DNA from: Rhodeus uyekii | Lineage: Eukaryota; Chordata; Actinopteri; Cypriniformes; Acheilognathidae | DNA: 64,000 nt | Reading direction: 5' to 3' | NCBI GenBank assembly: GCA_037043235.1 | Contig: JAWRVZ010000212.1 | Location: 558,001 to 622,000 of the forward strand | Shown: one piece after another, positions 27,801 to 39,365 of the stretch | Position numbering within the stretch: position 1 is the stretch's first letter | Layout: each line of letters opens with the position of its first letter | Program-made: the position numbers and the translations under genes | The notes under the pieces: generated by a model | The model's input: only the letters and a program-made list of their open reading frames with translations | Database searches by the model: none | Told to the model about the DNA's origin: nothing

Positions 27801-29019
27801 GACCAACGGTGCGGGACGAGTTCGGAAACCAAGTAGAAACAGGACGTTTTTTACATCCACATTCCTGCATTTATCACCTGGTTTTATCATCGCATTCAAG
27901 AAACACATTGACATACTAATCAGTTCTTGCTTTCCCTGGGAATCAAACCCATGACCTTGATGTTGCAAGCGGCACTCTCTGCTGTTAGAGATGCAGGAAA
28001 ATGCACTGGTGTAATCTCACCGTAATCCGGAGCGGCCCACTGTTCTGGAGGAGGTTTCTGCAGGATCAGCTCGGCTGGAGGGGAGGATCTTCGGGAAGAT
28101 CTTTGCATCGCACTGGCTTTGCTACAAAATCAAACCACAACTTTACCCTCAGCACGACATTTGAAGGTCATTAGCGATCGGTTGGACAGGGTTTCATCCG
28201 CTAACCTGGCATTACTCTGTTTGTGATCGTCCCTCTTGCTGTGCAGAAGCCGCTCCAGCTCTTTCTTCAGATAATCTGCCTGAAGAAGAAGTGAGATGAG
28301 GTGTTTATGAAGCCGCTGAGACGCTCCGGCTGTGCTGAGAGGACGGGGAACTCACCTTGAGAGAATCGCTCTGGAACAGGAACACGCTGACGGATCGACC
28401 ACCTTGTTCCTCGATGGAGACGGTGAGGAGAGAGTCGTATGCGCTCTCGTCCAGAACGGCCTTCAGCTCCAGAACGCTGCTCAGCGGCCATGACTCCAGC
28501 ACCTCCTGAAACAGCACAAACCCAGTGAGACCAGCGCTTCTCCCGGACCGGCTCCGGCTCCCACTCAGAGCGTCACCTGGCTCTCGATGTCCAGGAGCAG
28601 CAGCGCCCCCTCCCGCGCCTCCAGGATCACGTCCTGCCCCCACACGCGGCCCGTGGCGTCCAGGTACCTCAGCCGCTCCAGACAGTCGTCCACGTCGCGC
28701 ACTAGCCGCCCGTCCAGCTCACAGGTGAACAGATGCTGCGGAGGAAAGAGGGAGTGAACGCTCGTGTTTCCGGCACATGATGATGATGATGATGATCTTC
28801 ACCTCCACTCGGTGCCGGAACTGATGCATCTGCCTGTTGATGGACACGGCATATTCCTTCCTCTGCTCTACAGGAAACACACACAATCATCGTCACAAAC
28901 ACAACAACACACACACATACAAATACACAATCATCATAATAAACAAAATACAATAACAAATGCACATAATAATAATAATAATAAAATAAATCACTTGTAT
29001 TGAAATTATACATACACAT

Positions 29020-29074
<55 letters not shown>

Positions 29075-29076
29075 AC

Positions 29077-29118
<42 letters not shown>

Positions 29119-31652
29119 AAACATAGATAGTACATTTATTATACACTGCAGAAGTCATATCTAAATATTAAATTAATTACATAATTTGTTTCATTTAACA
29201 AAATATAATATATTTAGATCACATATTAAATCGAGTATATAAAATTATTATAATTTGTTTAATAATAAAATTAGATTGACCTATTTAGTATATATATAAT
29301 AAAATAACACCATGCAATAAATATACAACAAATTGACAAATGCAAACAATATAAAAAAGCGATATAATGCTCAATAACAACAATACACCATAAATAAACA
29401 AACACAATAACGATTAGCACATACATGTACAACACACAATAATGATCTCAAGTTCACACATTAACAAACACACACAAACATGGATCACACACACTAAACA
29501 TCACAAATGCACAACAACAGAAACTGACACTGTGTTTTGTGTTGTGTATTATCAGCTTCACAGAGGGTTGTGTAACGGTAGAGATTAGTGTGTTAATGAT
29601 CAACACTCACTGTATATTGATCTGGCGCTGGGTCTGGATAACGCCGAGCGCTCGGAGGACGCCTCATCCGTCACACTGCACAGACCAAACACAGTTACAC
29701 ACATCACACACACATATCACACAGTTACACACACAGTTACATACAGACCAAACACAGTTACACACATCACACACACAGTTACATACAGACCAAACACAGT
29801 TACACACATATCACACACAGACCAAACACAGTTACACACATCACACACATATCACACACAGACCAAACACAGTTACACACATCACACACATATCACACAC
29901 AGACCAAACACAGTTACACACATATCACACACAGACCAAACACAGTTACACACATCACACACATATCACACACAGACCAAACACAGTTACACACATATCA
30001 CACAGAGACCAAACACAGTTACACACATATCACACAGAGACCAAACACAGTTACACACATATCACACACAGACCAAACACAGTTACACACATATCACACA
30101 CAGACCAAACACAGTTACACACATATCACACAGAGACCAAACACAGTTACACACATATCACACAGAGACCAAACACAGTTACACACATATCACACAGAGA
30201 CCAAACACAGTTACACACATATCACACACAGACCAAACACAGTTACACACATATCACACAGAGACCAAACACAGTTACACACATATCACACAGAGACCAA
30301 ACACAGTTACACACATATCACACAGAGACCAAACACAGTTACACACATATCACACAGAGACCAAACACAGTTACACACATCACACACATATCACACACAG
30401 ACCAAACACAGTTACACACATATCACACACAGACCAAACACAGTTACACACATATCACACAGAGACCAAACACAGTTACACACATATCACACAGAGACCA
30501 AACACAGTTACACACATATCACACAGAGACCAAACACAGTTACACACATATCACACACAGACCAAACACAGTTACACACATATCACACAGAGACCAAACA
30601 CAGTTACACACATATCACACACAGACCAAACACAGTTACACACATATCACACACAGACCAAACACAGTTACACACATCACACACATATCACACACAGACC
30701 AAACACAGTTACACACATATCACACACAGACCAAACACAGTTACACACATCACACACATATCACACACAGACCAAACACAGTTACACACATATCACACAG
30801 AGACCAAACACAGTTACACACATATCACACAGAGACCAAACACAGTTACACACATATCACACAGAGACCAAACACAGTTACACACATATCACACACAGAC
30901 CAAACACAGTTACACACATATCACACAGAGACCAAACACAGTTACACACATATCACACAGAGACCAAACACAGTTACACACATATCACACAGAGACCAAA
31001 CACAGTTACACACATATCACACAGAGACCAAACACAGTTACACACATATCACACACAGACCAAACACAGTTACACACATATCACACACAGACCAAACACA
31101 GTTACACACATATCACACACAGACCAAACACAGTTACACACATATCACACACAGACCAAACACAGTTACACACATATCACACAGAGACCAAACACAGTTA
31201 CACACATATCACACAGAGACCAAACACAGTTACACACATATCACACAGAGACCAAACACAGTTACACACATATCACACAGAGACCAAACACAGTTACACA
31301 CATATCACACACAGACCAAACACAGTTACACACATATCACACACAGACCAAACACAGTTACACACATATCACACAGAGACCAAACACAGTTACACACATA
31401 TCACACAGAGACCAAACACAGTTACACACATATCACACAGAGACCAAACACAGTTACACACATATCACATACACAGTTACACACATATCACACACAAACC
31501 AAACACAGTTACACACATCACACACACAGTTACACACACACACACAGTTACACACCGCCTGACGAGTGACATCATCACATACATCCTCACCTGGAGCGCA
31601 GCGACTCCGGGTACCCGCTGGACCAGCTGAACGGACTCGAACCCTGCAGCAT
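19484..31652 (-). CDS. eps8l3: EPS8-like protein 3 (complete, 19 coding exons)
   Basis: EPS8-family adaptor linking receptor tyrosine kinase signalling to Rac/actin; the role is known from the family. Coding exons, 5' to 3': 31591-31652, 29611-29675, 28803-28867, 28577-28735, 28356-28505, 28206-28279, 28021-28121, 25218-25366, 25047-25149, 24874-24947, 21893-21955, 21621-21766, 21382-21532, 21234-21265, 21063-21159, 20831-20938, 20666-20751, 19588-19720, 19484-19513. All phases agree: 1848 nt, about 615 aa (human 593). Residues about 60-185 form the PTB domain (GRVWGQDVILEAREGALLLLD). A Lys-rich stretch (KKKKKKK) precedes a helical region. SH3 is about 473-525 (AVFDFTARNPRELTISKGEE, WWKVKN, GYVPNNML), and a SAM-like C-terminal region is about 535-610 (RPEEVRAWLEHKGFS). 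The ATG exon is preceded by an acceptor at 31664, so a 5' UTR exon lies upstream. Introns carry Tc1, Tigger and SINE copies and a 1.9-kb minisatellite. Confidence 0.95.
22178..24660 (+). mobile_element. Degraded Tc1-like transposon, split by a Tigger-like insertion
   Basis: The outer parts are clear Tc1-family DNA. On the right, 'ggtggtggtagtgtgatggt', 'ctggggctgttttgctgctt', and then the 'cctgacctgaatcctattga' block correspond to the DDE transposase (the D34E region encoding SPDLNPIE). On the left are the transposase N-terminal helix-turn-helix codons and 5' flank. Many stops, frameshifts and internal losses make it dead. It lies in eps8l3 between coding exons 10 and 11, on the strand opposite the gene. 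Ends are approximate. Confidence 0.8.
22497..23821. mobile_element. Tigger/pogo-like non-autonomous element, copy 1
   Basis: Bounded by inverted repeats 'cagtaatacctcggtttacg' (left) and 'cgtaaaccgaggtattactg' (right), with TA target duplication on both sides (22495-22496 and 22822 region on the right at 23822-23823). TIR and TA are those of the mariner/pogo group. Subterminal words 'tgctcgtacacc' recur near both ends. It holds no transposase frame. It sits inside the Tc1 remnant, so it is the younger insertion. Confidence 0.85.
25784..26967. mobile_element. Tigger/pogo-like non-autonomous element, copy 2, carrying a foreign segment
   Basis: Same terminal repeats as copy 1 with TA on each side (25782-25783 and 26968-26969). 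Compared with copy 1, it has a block of about 140 bp in place of a few bases near 26585-26725. Within that block, 26621-26711 is about 93% identical to 32967-33059 near the eps8l3 5' end. It also has a poly-G run near 26265-26281. It lies in eps8l3 intron 7. Confidence 0.85.
27862..28000 (-). mobile_element. tRNA-derived SINE fragment next to eps8l3 exon 7
   Basis: Same family as 10612-10745, sharing 'caatgtgtttcttgaatgcg' (one base differing) and the B-box word 'gggtttgattcccaggg'. It ends about 20 bp before the splice donor of coding exon 7 (28021), so it is inserted almost at the splice site. Confidence 0.7.
29018..29112. repeat. (TA)n / (TACA)n tract in eps8l3 intron 2
   Basis: Mixed TA and TACA dinucleotide runs. 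The rest of the intron, 29113-29610, is AT-rich with no recognised element. Confidence 0.9.
29690..31545. repeat. 32-bp minisatellite filling eps8l3 intron 1
   Basis: About 55-58 units of a 32-bp repeat containing 'gaccaaacacagttacacac' and then 'atatcacaca', with CACACA/CACAGA variants and some units with an additional 'catcacaca'. Because 32 is not a multiple of 3, any stop-free unit stays open in every frame, which explains the 676-codon His/Thr-rich frame across it. It is not a gene. Confidence 0.95.
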
Positions 31653-31744
31653 CACTACAGCACCTGCGCACAGTGGGATTCACCAGCGCGTCACAGGAAC
31701 ATGAGCAAACACACACACTGGGATCGTGTTAAAGTTCATATATA

Positions 31745-31779
<35 letters not shown>

Positions 31780-33025
31780 CCCAAAACATCCCGCCACGCC
31801 TCGGCCCGCGACTCAAGAACATTTACCAGCCATTAAACTAATCATAATATAACAATAACACCAACATTTTAGATACTAGTGAGAATTTACGATTGCAACA
31901 CCACAGCTAAAACCACTCGCTTAATGTAAAGATGATTAAAAACACATAAAGAGCACAAACAAATACAACACAAATGAATTAAACAGAGCTTTTCAGAAAC
32001 TGAAGTCATTGAATGTAAAATAACACAGTTATATAACACAAGTTCAGAGAAGAGCAGTGACGGATTTTCTCTCTGTCTTTTGTTGTTTGATTAACTTTAA
32101 AGGGTTTGATCACAAAAAAGTACATCTACTCGCCCTCAACTCATCCTAGAGGTGCATGACTTTCTGCTTTCAGCCGAACACATTCAGAGTTCCCGGTACA
32201 TTAAAACATTTCCCGGCTCTTCCCAGTTTTATAGTGGGAGTGAACGGAGATCCATCCATCATAAAAGTTAATAAAGCCTTATGAAGATCATTTTTAGTGA
32301 ACGAATCCTTTAAAACAGACAGATTAAGATGCACAGATCCAATATATTTGGTACTTTTTGAGAGTTTACCACAGTATTTACAAGCTACTCCACATACAGT
32401 AAAGAATATCATGCTTTTTCAACATGTACTGTATTTTTAAATGATTTTCTTCAAAATAATACCATGGTATTGTTTGAAACTCCATGATACTTTCTGGCAC
32501 TTATTAATATACTATTATTATACTATAGTATATTATAATATTATTAATATACTATACATTTTATTAATATACTTTTATTAATTGATATTTATTAATATTT
32601 TACATGGTACGGTAAAGAATATTGTGGTTTTTCAACACATTATTAAGGTAAATCCACATTGTAAAGTATGTCAAAAAATATCATGGTGTTTCCAAGAGCC
32701 TTCAGTAAGTTTTATGGCGTTTTGGTCCATTTGTGTAATTAAAGCAAAGTGTTAAAGTTCAGCCGGAGAAGTTTACGAGCTCATAAATCCAAATCTCTGG
32801 AATCTCCCGTGAGGATCATCAGGAACACGATACGAAAAAACACTGAATCAACACAAACACGCCATTTATGTGTGAAACTAGAGTCTGAGAAGACCTGGAC
32901 GACTTTTAAACGTCAGGTGAATCCCAGTGGAGAAGATCCGATCTCCTTCAGCTGCTTCTGAGGGAAACTCATCTAATAAAGGAGAATTAAGGAGAATTAA
33001 GACGTGTGGTTTGAGAGTTTCTCAC
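31780..33025. other. eps8l3 upstream intron, no recognised element
   Basis: AT-rich DNA between the ATG exon of eps8l3 and its candidate 5' UTR exon. It contains 'ttattaatatactattatta' type palindromic runs near 32505-32590 but no recognised gene or transposon. Confidence 0.45.
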
Positions 33026-33250
33026 CTGTGCAATGTAGAGATCTTCTGTGGTTCCTGTGGGTTTAGATCATCCTGCACTCGCTCATCATCAGACGGATGG
33101 ACGGAGGAACAGGAAACGGGTCTAAAGTCTGACTCGAGCTCAGAGATCAGATGGGAGGAGACGAGCAACGCCAGATCTGATCAAAGCAGCGACGCTCAAC
33201 TGGAAACTCTCCATACGAGTCTGAACGCCAGCGTTAATGAGTGAAGAGTG
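33026..33250 (-). other. eps8l3: Candidate 5' untranslated exon of eps8l3
   Basis: The eps8l3 start-codon exon begins with an acceptor (AG ends at 31664), so a non-coding exon must lie upstream. On the minus strand this stretch ends in 'ctctacattgcacag' followed by a consensus donor gtgaga at 33025. It is GC-balanced compared with the AT-rich flanks. Its distal part and donor are the segment copied in the Tigger element at 26621-26711. The 5' end is a guess, and transcript evidence would settle it. Confidence 0.4.
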
Positions 33251-33349
33251 CGATCATCCTGTGATTCATTGCTGAATCATCCTGGTTTTACATTAACAAC
33301 CAGAACCAATCAAATCATAAGGGAATTGATTTCAGCTCCACCTGCCGAT

Positions 33350-33465
33350 ATCTGTCCTGTCACTCAATCAGTAGAGGGTGGCGCTTGCAACGTCAAGGTC
33401 AAGGGTTCGATTCCCAGAGGAAGCAAGAACTGATTACAATGTCAATGTGTTTCTTGAATGCATGA
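33350..33465 (+). mobile_element. tRNA-derived SINE, sense copy
   Basis: Reads 'atcagtagagggtggcg' (A-box-like), then 'ggttcgattccc' (perfect B box), then the family tail 'caatgtgtttcttgaatgc'. It lies between the irf6 poly(A) signal and the candidate eps8l3 5' exon, so it sits in the short irf6-eps8l3 gap and could contribute to either. Confidence 0.75.
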
Positions 33466-33503
33466 AACGACAACAACACTCACTCAAGTTTGTACATTTT
33501 CAT

Positions 33504-33509
33504 TTTATT
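33504..33509 (-). terminator. irf6: irf6 polyadenylation signal AATAAA
   Basis: TTTATT on the plus strand, about 300 bp beyond the irf6 stop codon on the minus strand. It is the first canonical signal after the stop. Confidence 0.5.
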
Positions 33510-33807
33510 TGATAAATCCAAGAAACATTATTTCACACAATCTACATGATGGGATGACAAATATATGATATGGTTAAAATACGAGATTATATTCAACCCC
33601 AAAAAGTGCGAAAAACCACATAAACCTGTCAGATAGATTATAGGCGTAACATACATCAGTAAAAACACAATGACGAGGTTAAAAGCTCATGATTATTATG
33701 AAACTGAAGCGATAAGCATCGGAGGCTAGTCCCGCTGATAAAAGAGCATCTGTTGAGCGCGGCTGATGATTAACCGGCGCTGGACTCTGGCCCCGGGAGG
33801 AGGACGG

Positions 33808-36800
33808 TCACTGCGTCTGCAGGGCCTGCGGGAGGTGCAGGGCGGCCCCGGGCGGCAGGGGCCAGTTCTCCTGCCCCTGGTGCGTCTGCAGGAGCCGGTA
33901 CAGCTGCTTCAGGTGCGCCACGATGTTGTCTTTGATGTCGGGGATGGAGATCTGCAGACGCACACTGCCGCTGTCGAAGGAGCGCGTGCAGTCGCCCGAG
34001 AACATCTCGCTGATCATCCGCGCCACCACCGGCACCACCTGCAAACACCAAACGCACAACATCAGAACAACAAACACCAACCGCACGACATCAGCAGAGC
34101 AACAAACACCAACATCAGAACAACAAACACCAACCGCACGACATCAGCAGAGCAACAAACACCAACATCAGAACAACAAACACCAACCGCACGACATCAG
34201 AAGAGCAACAAACACCAACATCAGAACAACAAACACCAACCGCACAACATCAGCAGAGCAACAAACACCAACATCAGAGCAACAAACACCAACCGCACGA
34301 CATCAGAAGAGCAACAAACACCAACATCAGAACAACAAACACCAACCGCACGACATCAGCAGAGCAACAAACACCAACATCAGAACAACAAACACCAACC
34401 GCACGACATCAGAAGAGCAACAAACACCAACATCAGAGCAACAAACACCAACATCAGAGCAACAAACACCAACCGCACGACATCAGAAGAGCAACAAACA
34501 CCAACATCAGAACAACAAACACCAACCGCACGACATCAGCAGAGCAACAAACACCAACATCAGAGCAACAAACACCAACCGCACGACATCAGAAGAGCAA
34601 CAAACACCAACATCAGAACAACAAACACCAACCGCACGACATCAGCAGAGCAACAAACACCAACATCAGAACAACAAACACCAACCGCACAACATCAGCA
34701 GAGCAACAAACACCAACATCAGAACAACAAACACCAACAACAAACACCAACCGCACAACATCAGCTGAGCAACAAACACCAACATCAGAACAACAAACAC
34801 CAACAACAAACACCAACCGCACAACACCAGCAGAGCAACAAACACCAACCACACAACACCAGCAGAGCAACAAACACCAACATCAGAACAACAAACACCA
34901 ACAACAAACACCAACCGCACAACACCAGCAGAGCAACAAACACCAACATCAGAACAAACACCAACAACAAACACCATCACAACATCAGCTAAACAAAAAA
35001 AAACAATATCATCTGAACAACAAACAACAACATCAGCAGCTGAAGAACAAACAAACACTCTTGTGGCAAATCTGCACAAGCTTAATTCAATCTGGAAAAA
35101 CGGCTCAGAGTCTAAGTTTCTCGATCTTCAAAGATATAGTCTTTATGCCAGGAAAAAAGAGAGATGACAGGTTCAAAAATAACCATCATCTAACTTTACA
35201 GTCAGATACATCACACATTATACCCTTTTCTTATCATCATCTGTCCAATAGGATTTCTCCAAGTATCTTTTTCTCTTGGCTTGACCTTGGAGTTCTGCCA
35301 CCACTACATATTTCTCATACATACCTTAATTCTTATTGGTGGAAAATAGTCACCCGTTTTTTAAACAAAAGGCTTTTTACTGTTTGTCCTAATTTAATAC
35401 CCTCTGTTCAATCCCTGGTTATGTTCCCAAAGGCTCACCTGATGCTTTTCATCCTCTTCAAGGCTAACAAACAGGCCCAACTCCATGTCTAACATTTACA
35501 AAGTTACAATGCTCAGAGTTCACACTAATTCTACAGATAAAGTTTTAACAATTGATGAATTTCTCCAACAACACCAGCTGAACAACAAACATCATCTAAA
35601 CAAAAAACAAACAACAACATCAGCTGTAGAACGCCCACAGCACAACCTTAAAACGCTACATTTTGAAAAGATAAACAAGTTGTTGATGTTTATTTGTTGC
35701 TTCTACATGATCAATGAACTGATTGGCAAAAAAAAGTTACTTATATGTAATGTCTGACACGACTTATTAAAATACCATGAATTTAGTTCAAATTCTAAAT
35801 TTAAAAACAAAATAAATCACGATTTACATGATCAACATTTTTTTAACAGGCAAATGGAGTGATACTGATTTTTCCCGAAGCAAACACACCATAAATTAGC
35901 AATGAGGTTGTTAATCGATGCTATTTGCTTCTGTGGAAACCATCAAACCGCATTATTTCAACAGTTTTAAAATAATTGTCTTTGACAGCTGAATTTGTGG
36001 TAAAAACTACATTACCCACAATTCCAGGCGGAAAATTAATCAAAACAACCAAAATGTGTCAAAAGGTCCAGTTAGTTCTGCCCATTTCCATCAGCCACTA
36101 CACTGAACTTACAAAACTGTTAAAAACTAATTCATTTCTCCATCGTTTTCAACGTCTGTTATTCGCAACGCTTCATGGGATTGTAGTTCATAATGTCTTG
36201 ATTCTCCTTGCAGCTGATTGGTTTGGTTCATAACTGCTTATAACACTTTTTGGAAATGCCTATGGGGAAAACCAATGGAAAAAACACTTCCAGAACCAGC
36301 GCTGCGTAAGCAGACACTAATGTAGACAGACGGCCACGTGGCCCACAATGCAACGCTTCCACGTCTCACCTGCACCATGATGAGTTTCCTCTCTCTGGGT
36401 CTGCCGTCGGGCCACTCCTCCCCGAAACACAGGTGAATGTCGAAGAGCGGCGGATCGGAAGAGGACTGACTCCGCTGGTGAGTGATGACCCCTACGGAAA
36501 CACGTCACAATCAGACACGCGCTCACGCTTCCACACCAACACCCCGGGATTACAGGCGCTCACCGCTGAGGAAGGACTCCAGGCAGAAGAGCTTGACCTT
36601 GTGCTGGCGCTCGATGAGGTTGGGGGCGTTGGGGTTGGGCGCGCAGGGGCCAGACCAGTACACTTTACACTGGCACAGCCGCACGGCGTAGATGTCGTGC
36701 CCGCTCACCTCCAGAATGAGCCCGCGGTCCATCACGTCCAGCAGGCGGCTGGTGAAGACGCGCTGCTTGTCGTTGGTGATGTGTTCGGTGGGGGGGAAGC

Positions 36801-39199
36801 GCACCTGCTCCAGACTGATGGGACCGAACAGCTCCTCTTGATTGACGATCGGACCCAGATCACCGTAGAACAGCCGGCAGCCCTGAGGGTTGCTCACGAT
36901 CACCGGCGGACACACCTCCTTACCGCGGTAATAAAACTGAACCTCCAGATCAGTCACTGCAAACACACAGTGAAATATGGGTGAGAGAGCGAGGGAGTGT
37001 AACGCGTGCGAGAGAGTGAGGGAGTGTAACGCGTGCGAGAGAGAGAGGGAGCGAGGGAGTGTAACGCGAGCGATGGAGTGTAACGCGTAACCGACAGTTT
37101 GTAACGCGAGCGACAGTTTGTAACGCGAGCGACAGTTTGTAACGCGTAACGCGAGCGACAGTTTGTAACGCGAGCGACAGTTTGTAACGCGTAACGCGAG
37201 CGACAGTTTGTAACGTGTAAAGCGCATGAGACTGTGACGTGTAAGAGTAACATTTGTGAGTGTAACATAAGAGAGTGTGTAATGTGTGTGAGAGTGAGAG
37301 TATGTGTGTGTGTGTGTGTGTGAGTGTAACGTGAGTGCGCAATTGGTAGAGAACTGTTCATGTGCATGTAACCATGTATCATGTGTAATGTGGGTGAGTG
37401 TAATGCGTGTGTAGTGTGTGTAACGTGTTTGTGTGTGTGAGAGTGTGTAACGTGTGTTTGAGAGTGTGTGTGTGACTGTAATGTGTCTATGATAGTGTTT
37501 ATGTTTGTGTGTGAAGTGTGTGTGTGACACGTGTCCGTGAGTGTGTGTAGTTACTGGGCAGAGAGCTGATCCAGGTCTCCGGGGTGGCGAACATGCCGTC
37601 GAAGGCCGAGGGCGTCTGGATCTCCATGGGCGGCGGCTGCATCTCCACGTCCAGCGGCTCCTTCTTGGGCCACACCTCCGCGGGGGGAGGGGGAGGAGGG
37701 CAGCTGGCCGGCTGCATCGGAGACACGGATCCCGGAGGAGTCCAGACCTGAGTCAGCGGCGAGCTCATGCCTGCACAGGAACACACACACACACACACGT
37801 CAAACACAACGTCTCTGGAAGCAACGCTTCAACAACAAGCTGTACTCAGAGTTTAAGACACGCTTATCCCGGATTCTCCCAGTACCGTGAGGTGGATATG
37901 GTGGAGGAGGTTCAGGAGTGTCGGGAATGTCGTCTTCATCGCCGTCAGTCTCATACGTGGTCACTGAACCTGAGACAGAGTTTAAATACAATTAACAATA
38001 AAGTACAAGATACAGTTTCAAAAGTAATGCTGCATCAGTCACATGACCTCATTATGAGCATATTTAATTCAGCAATCATCTCAGGAAATAATTAACACTT
38101 ACAAGCAATCAAGGATAAAGTACTTGAATAAAAAATGAAGAAGAAAAATAAAAGTAAAAAATAAAATCAAGAATAAATTTTTTTTTTTTTAAATCAATAA
38201 TGTATTTTATTTTTAAATCAAGGTCATATAAAAAAAATCTGGAATAAAATCATATATAATAACATAACATTTTTAAGAGTTTAAAAACTTGTTATTTATC
38301 TAATTATTCACAATGAACTATTAAAAATGGAGTGTTTCACCTGTAAAACAAATTAATTCCGAAAATTAAATATTAATATGTATAATTTCCCCCCCGATTT
38401 TAAGGAGCTCAAATTACACAAAATATTCTAAATCTGAGATTATCTGAATATTCAGAAATATATTAAATGTTACGAAACGATTCATTATTGTTGCATTTTA
38501 TTTTATTGGTAGATTCTAGAGCTCCTAAGATTTATAATTTTTTATGCATTCTTCCTCTACAAAAGAGAAAACACGTAAATTCATAATTTAAAATCCCAGA
38601 TTCATATATGAAATTTAATCAAATATATGAAATGGTATGAATATATGACTGAAATTGTAAAATTTATAAAAAAAAAAAAAATCCTTCCAGACCTGTTTGA
38701 CAGGAGGTCTGGTTTGTGTTTGTTGATGTGTGTGTGTGTGTGTGCGTGTGTGTCACCTGGGTTGCTGAGCGTTTGTGGAATATCACACACGTCGTAGATC
38801 TTCAGCGGGTTCATGGGAACCTCTTTGGTTCCGTCATAGATGAGGTTGAACTCGCGACTCTTGTTGAGAGCACATCTCAGCTGAGCTTTCCATTTGGCCG
38901 GATCCGGCTCATCCACTCCTTCCTGATATTTCCCGGTCTCCACAGCCCAGGCCTGGCAAACACACACGGATCAGTCCCAATCCCGATCCCTGCCATACTC
39001 CGGCCCCAGGACCTCTGACACTCACCTTAAAGATGGTGCTTTCCTCTTCCTGCTGTGGCGTGTGACGCGTCGCGTGCTTCCATGGGATCTGGAAGCGTTT
39101 GGCCTCGCGGTCCAGCCACACCAGACCGGGAAACGTCCCGTTGTCCACCTGAGACACCAGCCAGGGCTTGAGCCGGACACGGCGCGGGTGAGACGACAT
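33808..39199 (-). CDS. irf6: Interferon regulatory factor 6 (complete, 7 coding exons)
   Basis: IRF6 is a transcription factor of epithelial and periderm differentiation. Coding exons, 5' to 3': 39026-39199, 38757-38952, 37886-37969, 37555-37770, 36564-36956, 36370-36491, 33808-34038. All phases agree: 1416 nt, about 471 aa (human 467). The N-terminal DNA-binding domain starts RVRLKPWLVSQVD and keeps the five IRF tryptophans at 13, 28, 40, 60 and 79. Arg84, the DNA-contact residue mutated in human popliteal pterygium syndrome, is present. A Pro-rich, acidic linker (PEPPPPYPP) is followed by the IRF-association domain from about residue 226 (YYRGKEV, NPQGCRLFYGDLGP, GLILEVSGHDIYAVRLCQCK) to LCFGEEWPDG and SGSVRLQIS. 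It is clearly IRF6 and not IRF5. A splice acceptor precedes the ATG (about 39213), so 5' UTR lies upstream. Introns 1 (5' UTR), 4 and 6 hold minisatellites. Confidence 0.96.
34045..34985. repeat. Minisatellite in irf6 intron 6
   Basis: About 0.94 kb of roughly 35-54 bp units mixing 'aacatcagaacaacaaacac', 'caaccgcacgacatcag' and 'cagagcaacaaacacc'. It begins within about 10 bp of the exon 7 acceptor (34038), leaving almost no unique polypyrimidine tract. The Asn/Thr/Gln-rich open frames are repeat artefacts. Confidence 0.93.
35060..36365. other. Rest of irf6 intron 6; paired ZNF143-like words
   Basis: No coding exon was recognised. 'actacattacccacaattcc' (36004-36023) and, inverted, 'ttcatgggattgtagtt' (about 36172-36188) resemble the ACTACAnnTCCCA ZNF143/STAF motif. 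The remainder is AT-rich with no identified transposon, although 35230-35500 looks like diverged retroelement DNA. Confidence 0.4.
36990..37215. repeat. Short minisatellite in irf6 intron 4
   Basis: Units of 'gtaacgcgagcgacagtttg' and 'gagggagtgtaacgcgtgcg', followed to about 37550 by TG-rich sequence with repeated 'tgtaacgtgtg'. CpG-rich compared with the surrounding intron. Confidence 0.85.
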
Positions 39200-39365
39200 G
39201 ATCAGCTCCTGGAGAAAAACTCATAAATGACCCTCAAACACTGAAGAATTAAACACTTAATTTTCAACGGCTTCGGTTCATTGATCTTGTTGTTATTTTA
39301 CCGTTCAATTTTCATTAATTTTCCTGTTTATGTGTGTATGAGGCTTTTTAAAGGTTGTTTTGATC

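Noticed and set aside
29539..31569. 676-codon His/Thr-rich open frame
   Set aside because: It is the 32-bp minisatellite of eps8l3 intron 1 read through; stop-free units whose length is not a multiple of 3 stay open in all frames.
33350..33430. tRNA gene
   Set aside because: It has a B box and a weak A box but no full cloverleaf, shares a non-tRNA tail with two other copies, and so is a SINE.
33766..34992. 408-codon Asn/Thr/Gln-rich frame
   Set aside because: Antisense of the last irf6 exon joined to a minisatellite; not a gene.
35061..35492. 143-codon plus-strand frame in irf6 intron 6
   Set aside because: No family resemblance, and it lies on the strand opposite the gene. Probably chance or decayed retroelement DNA.
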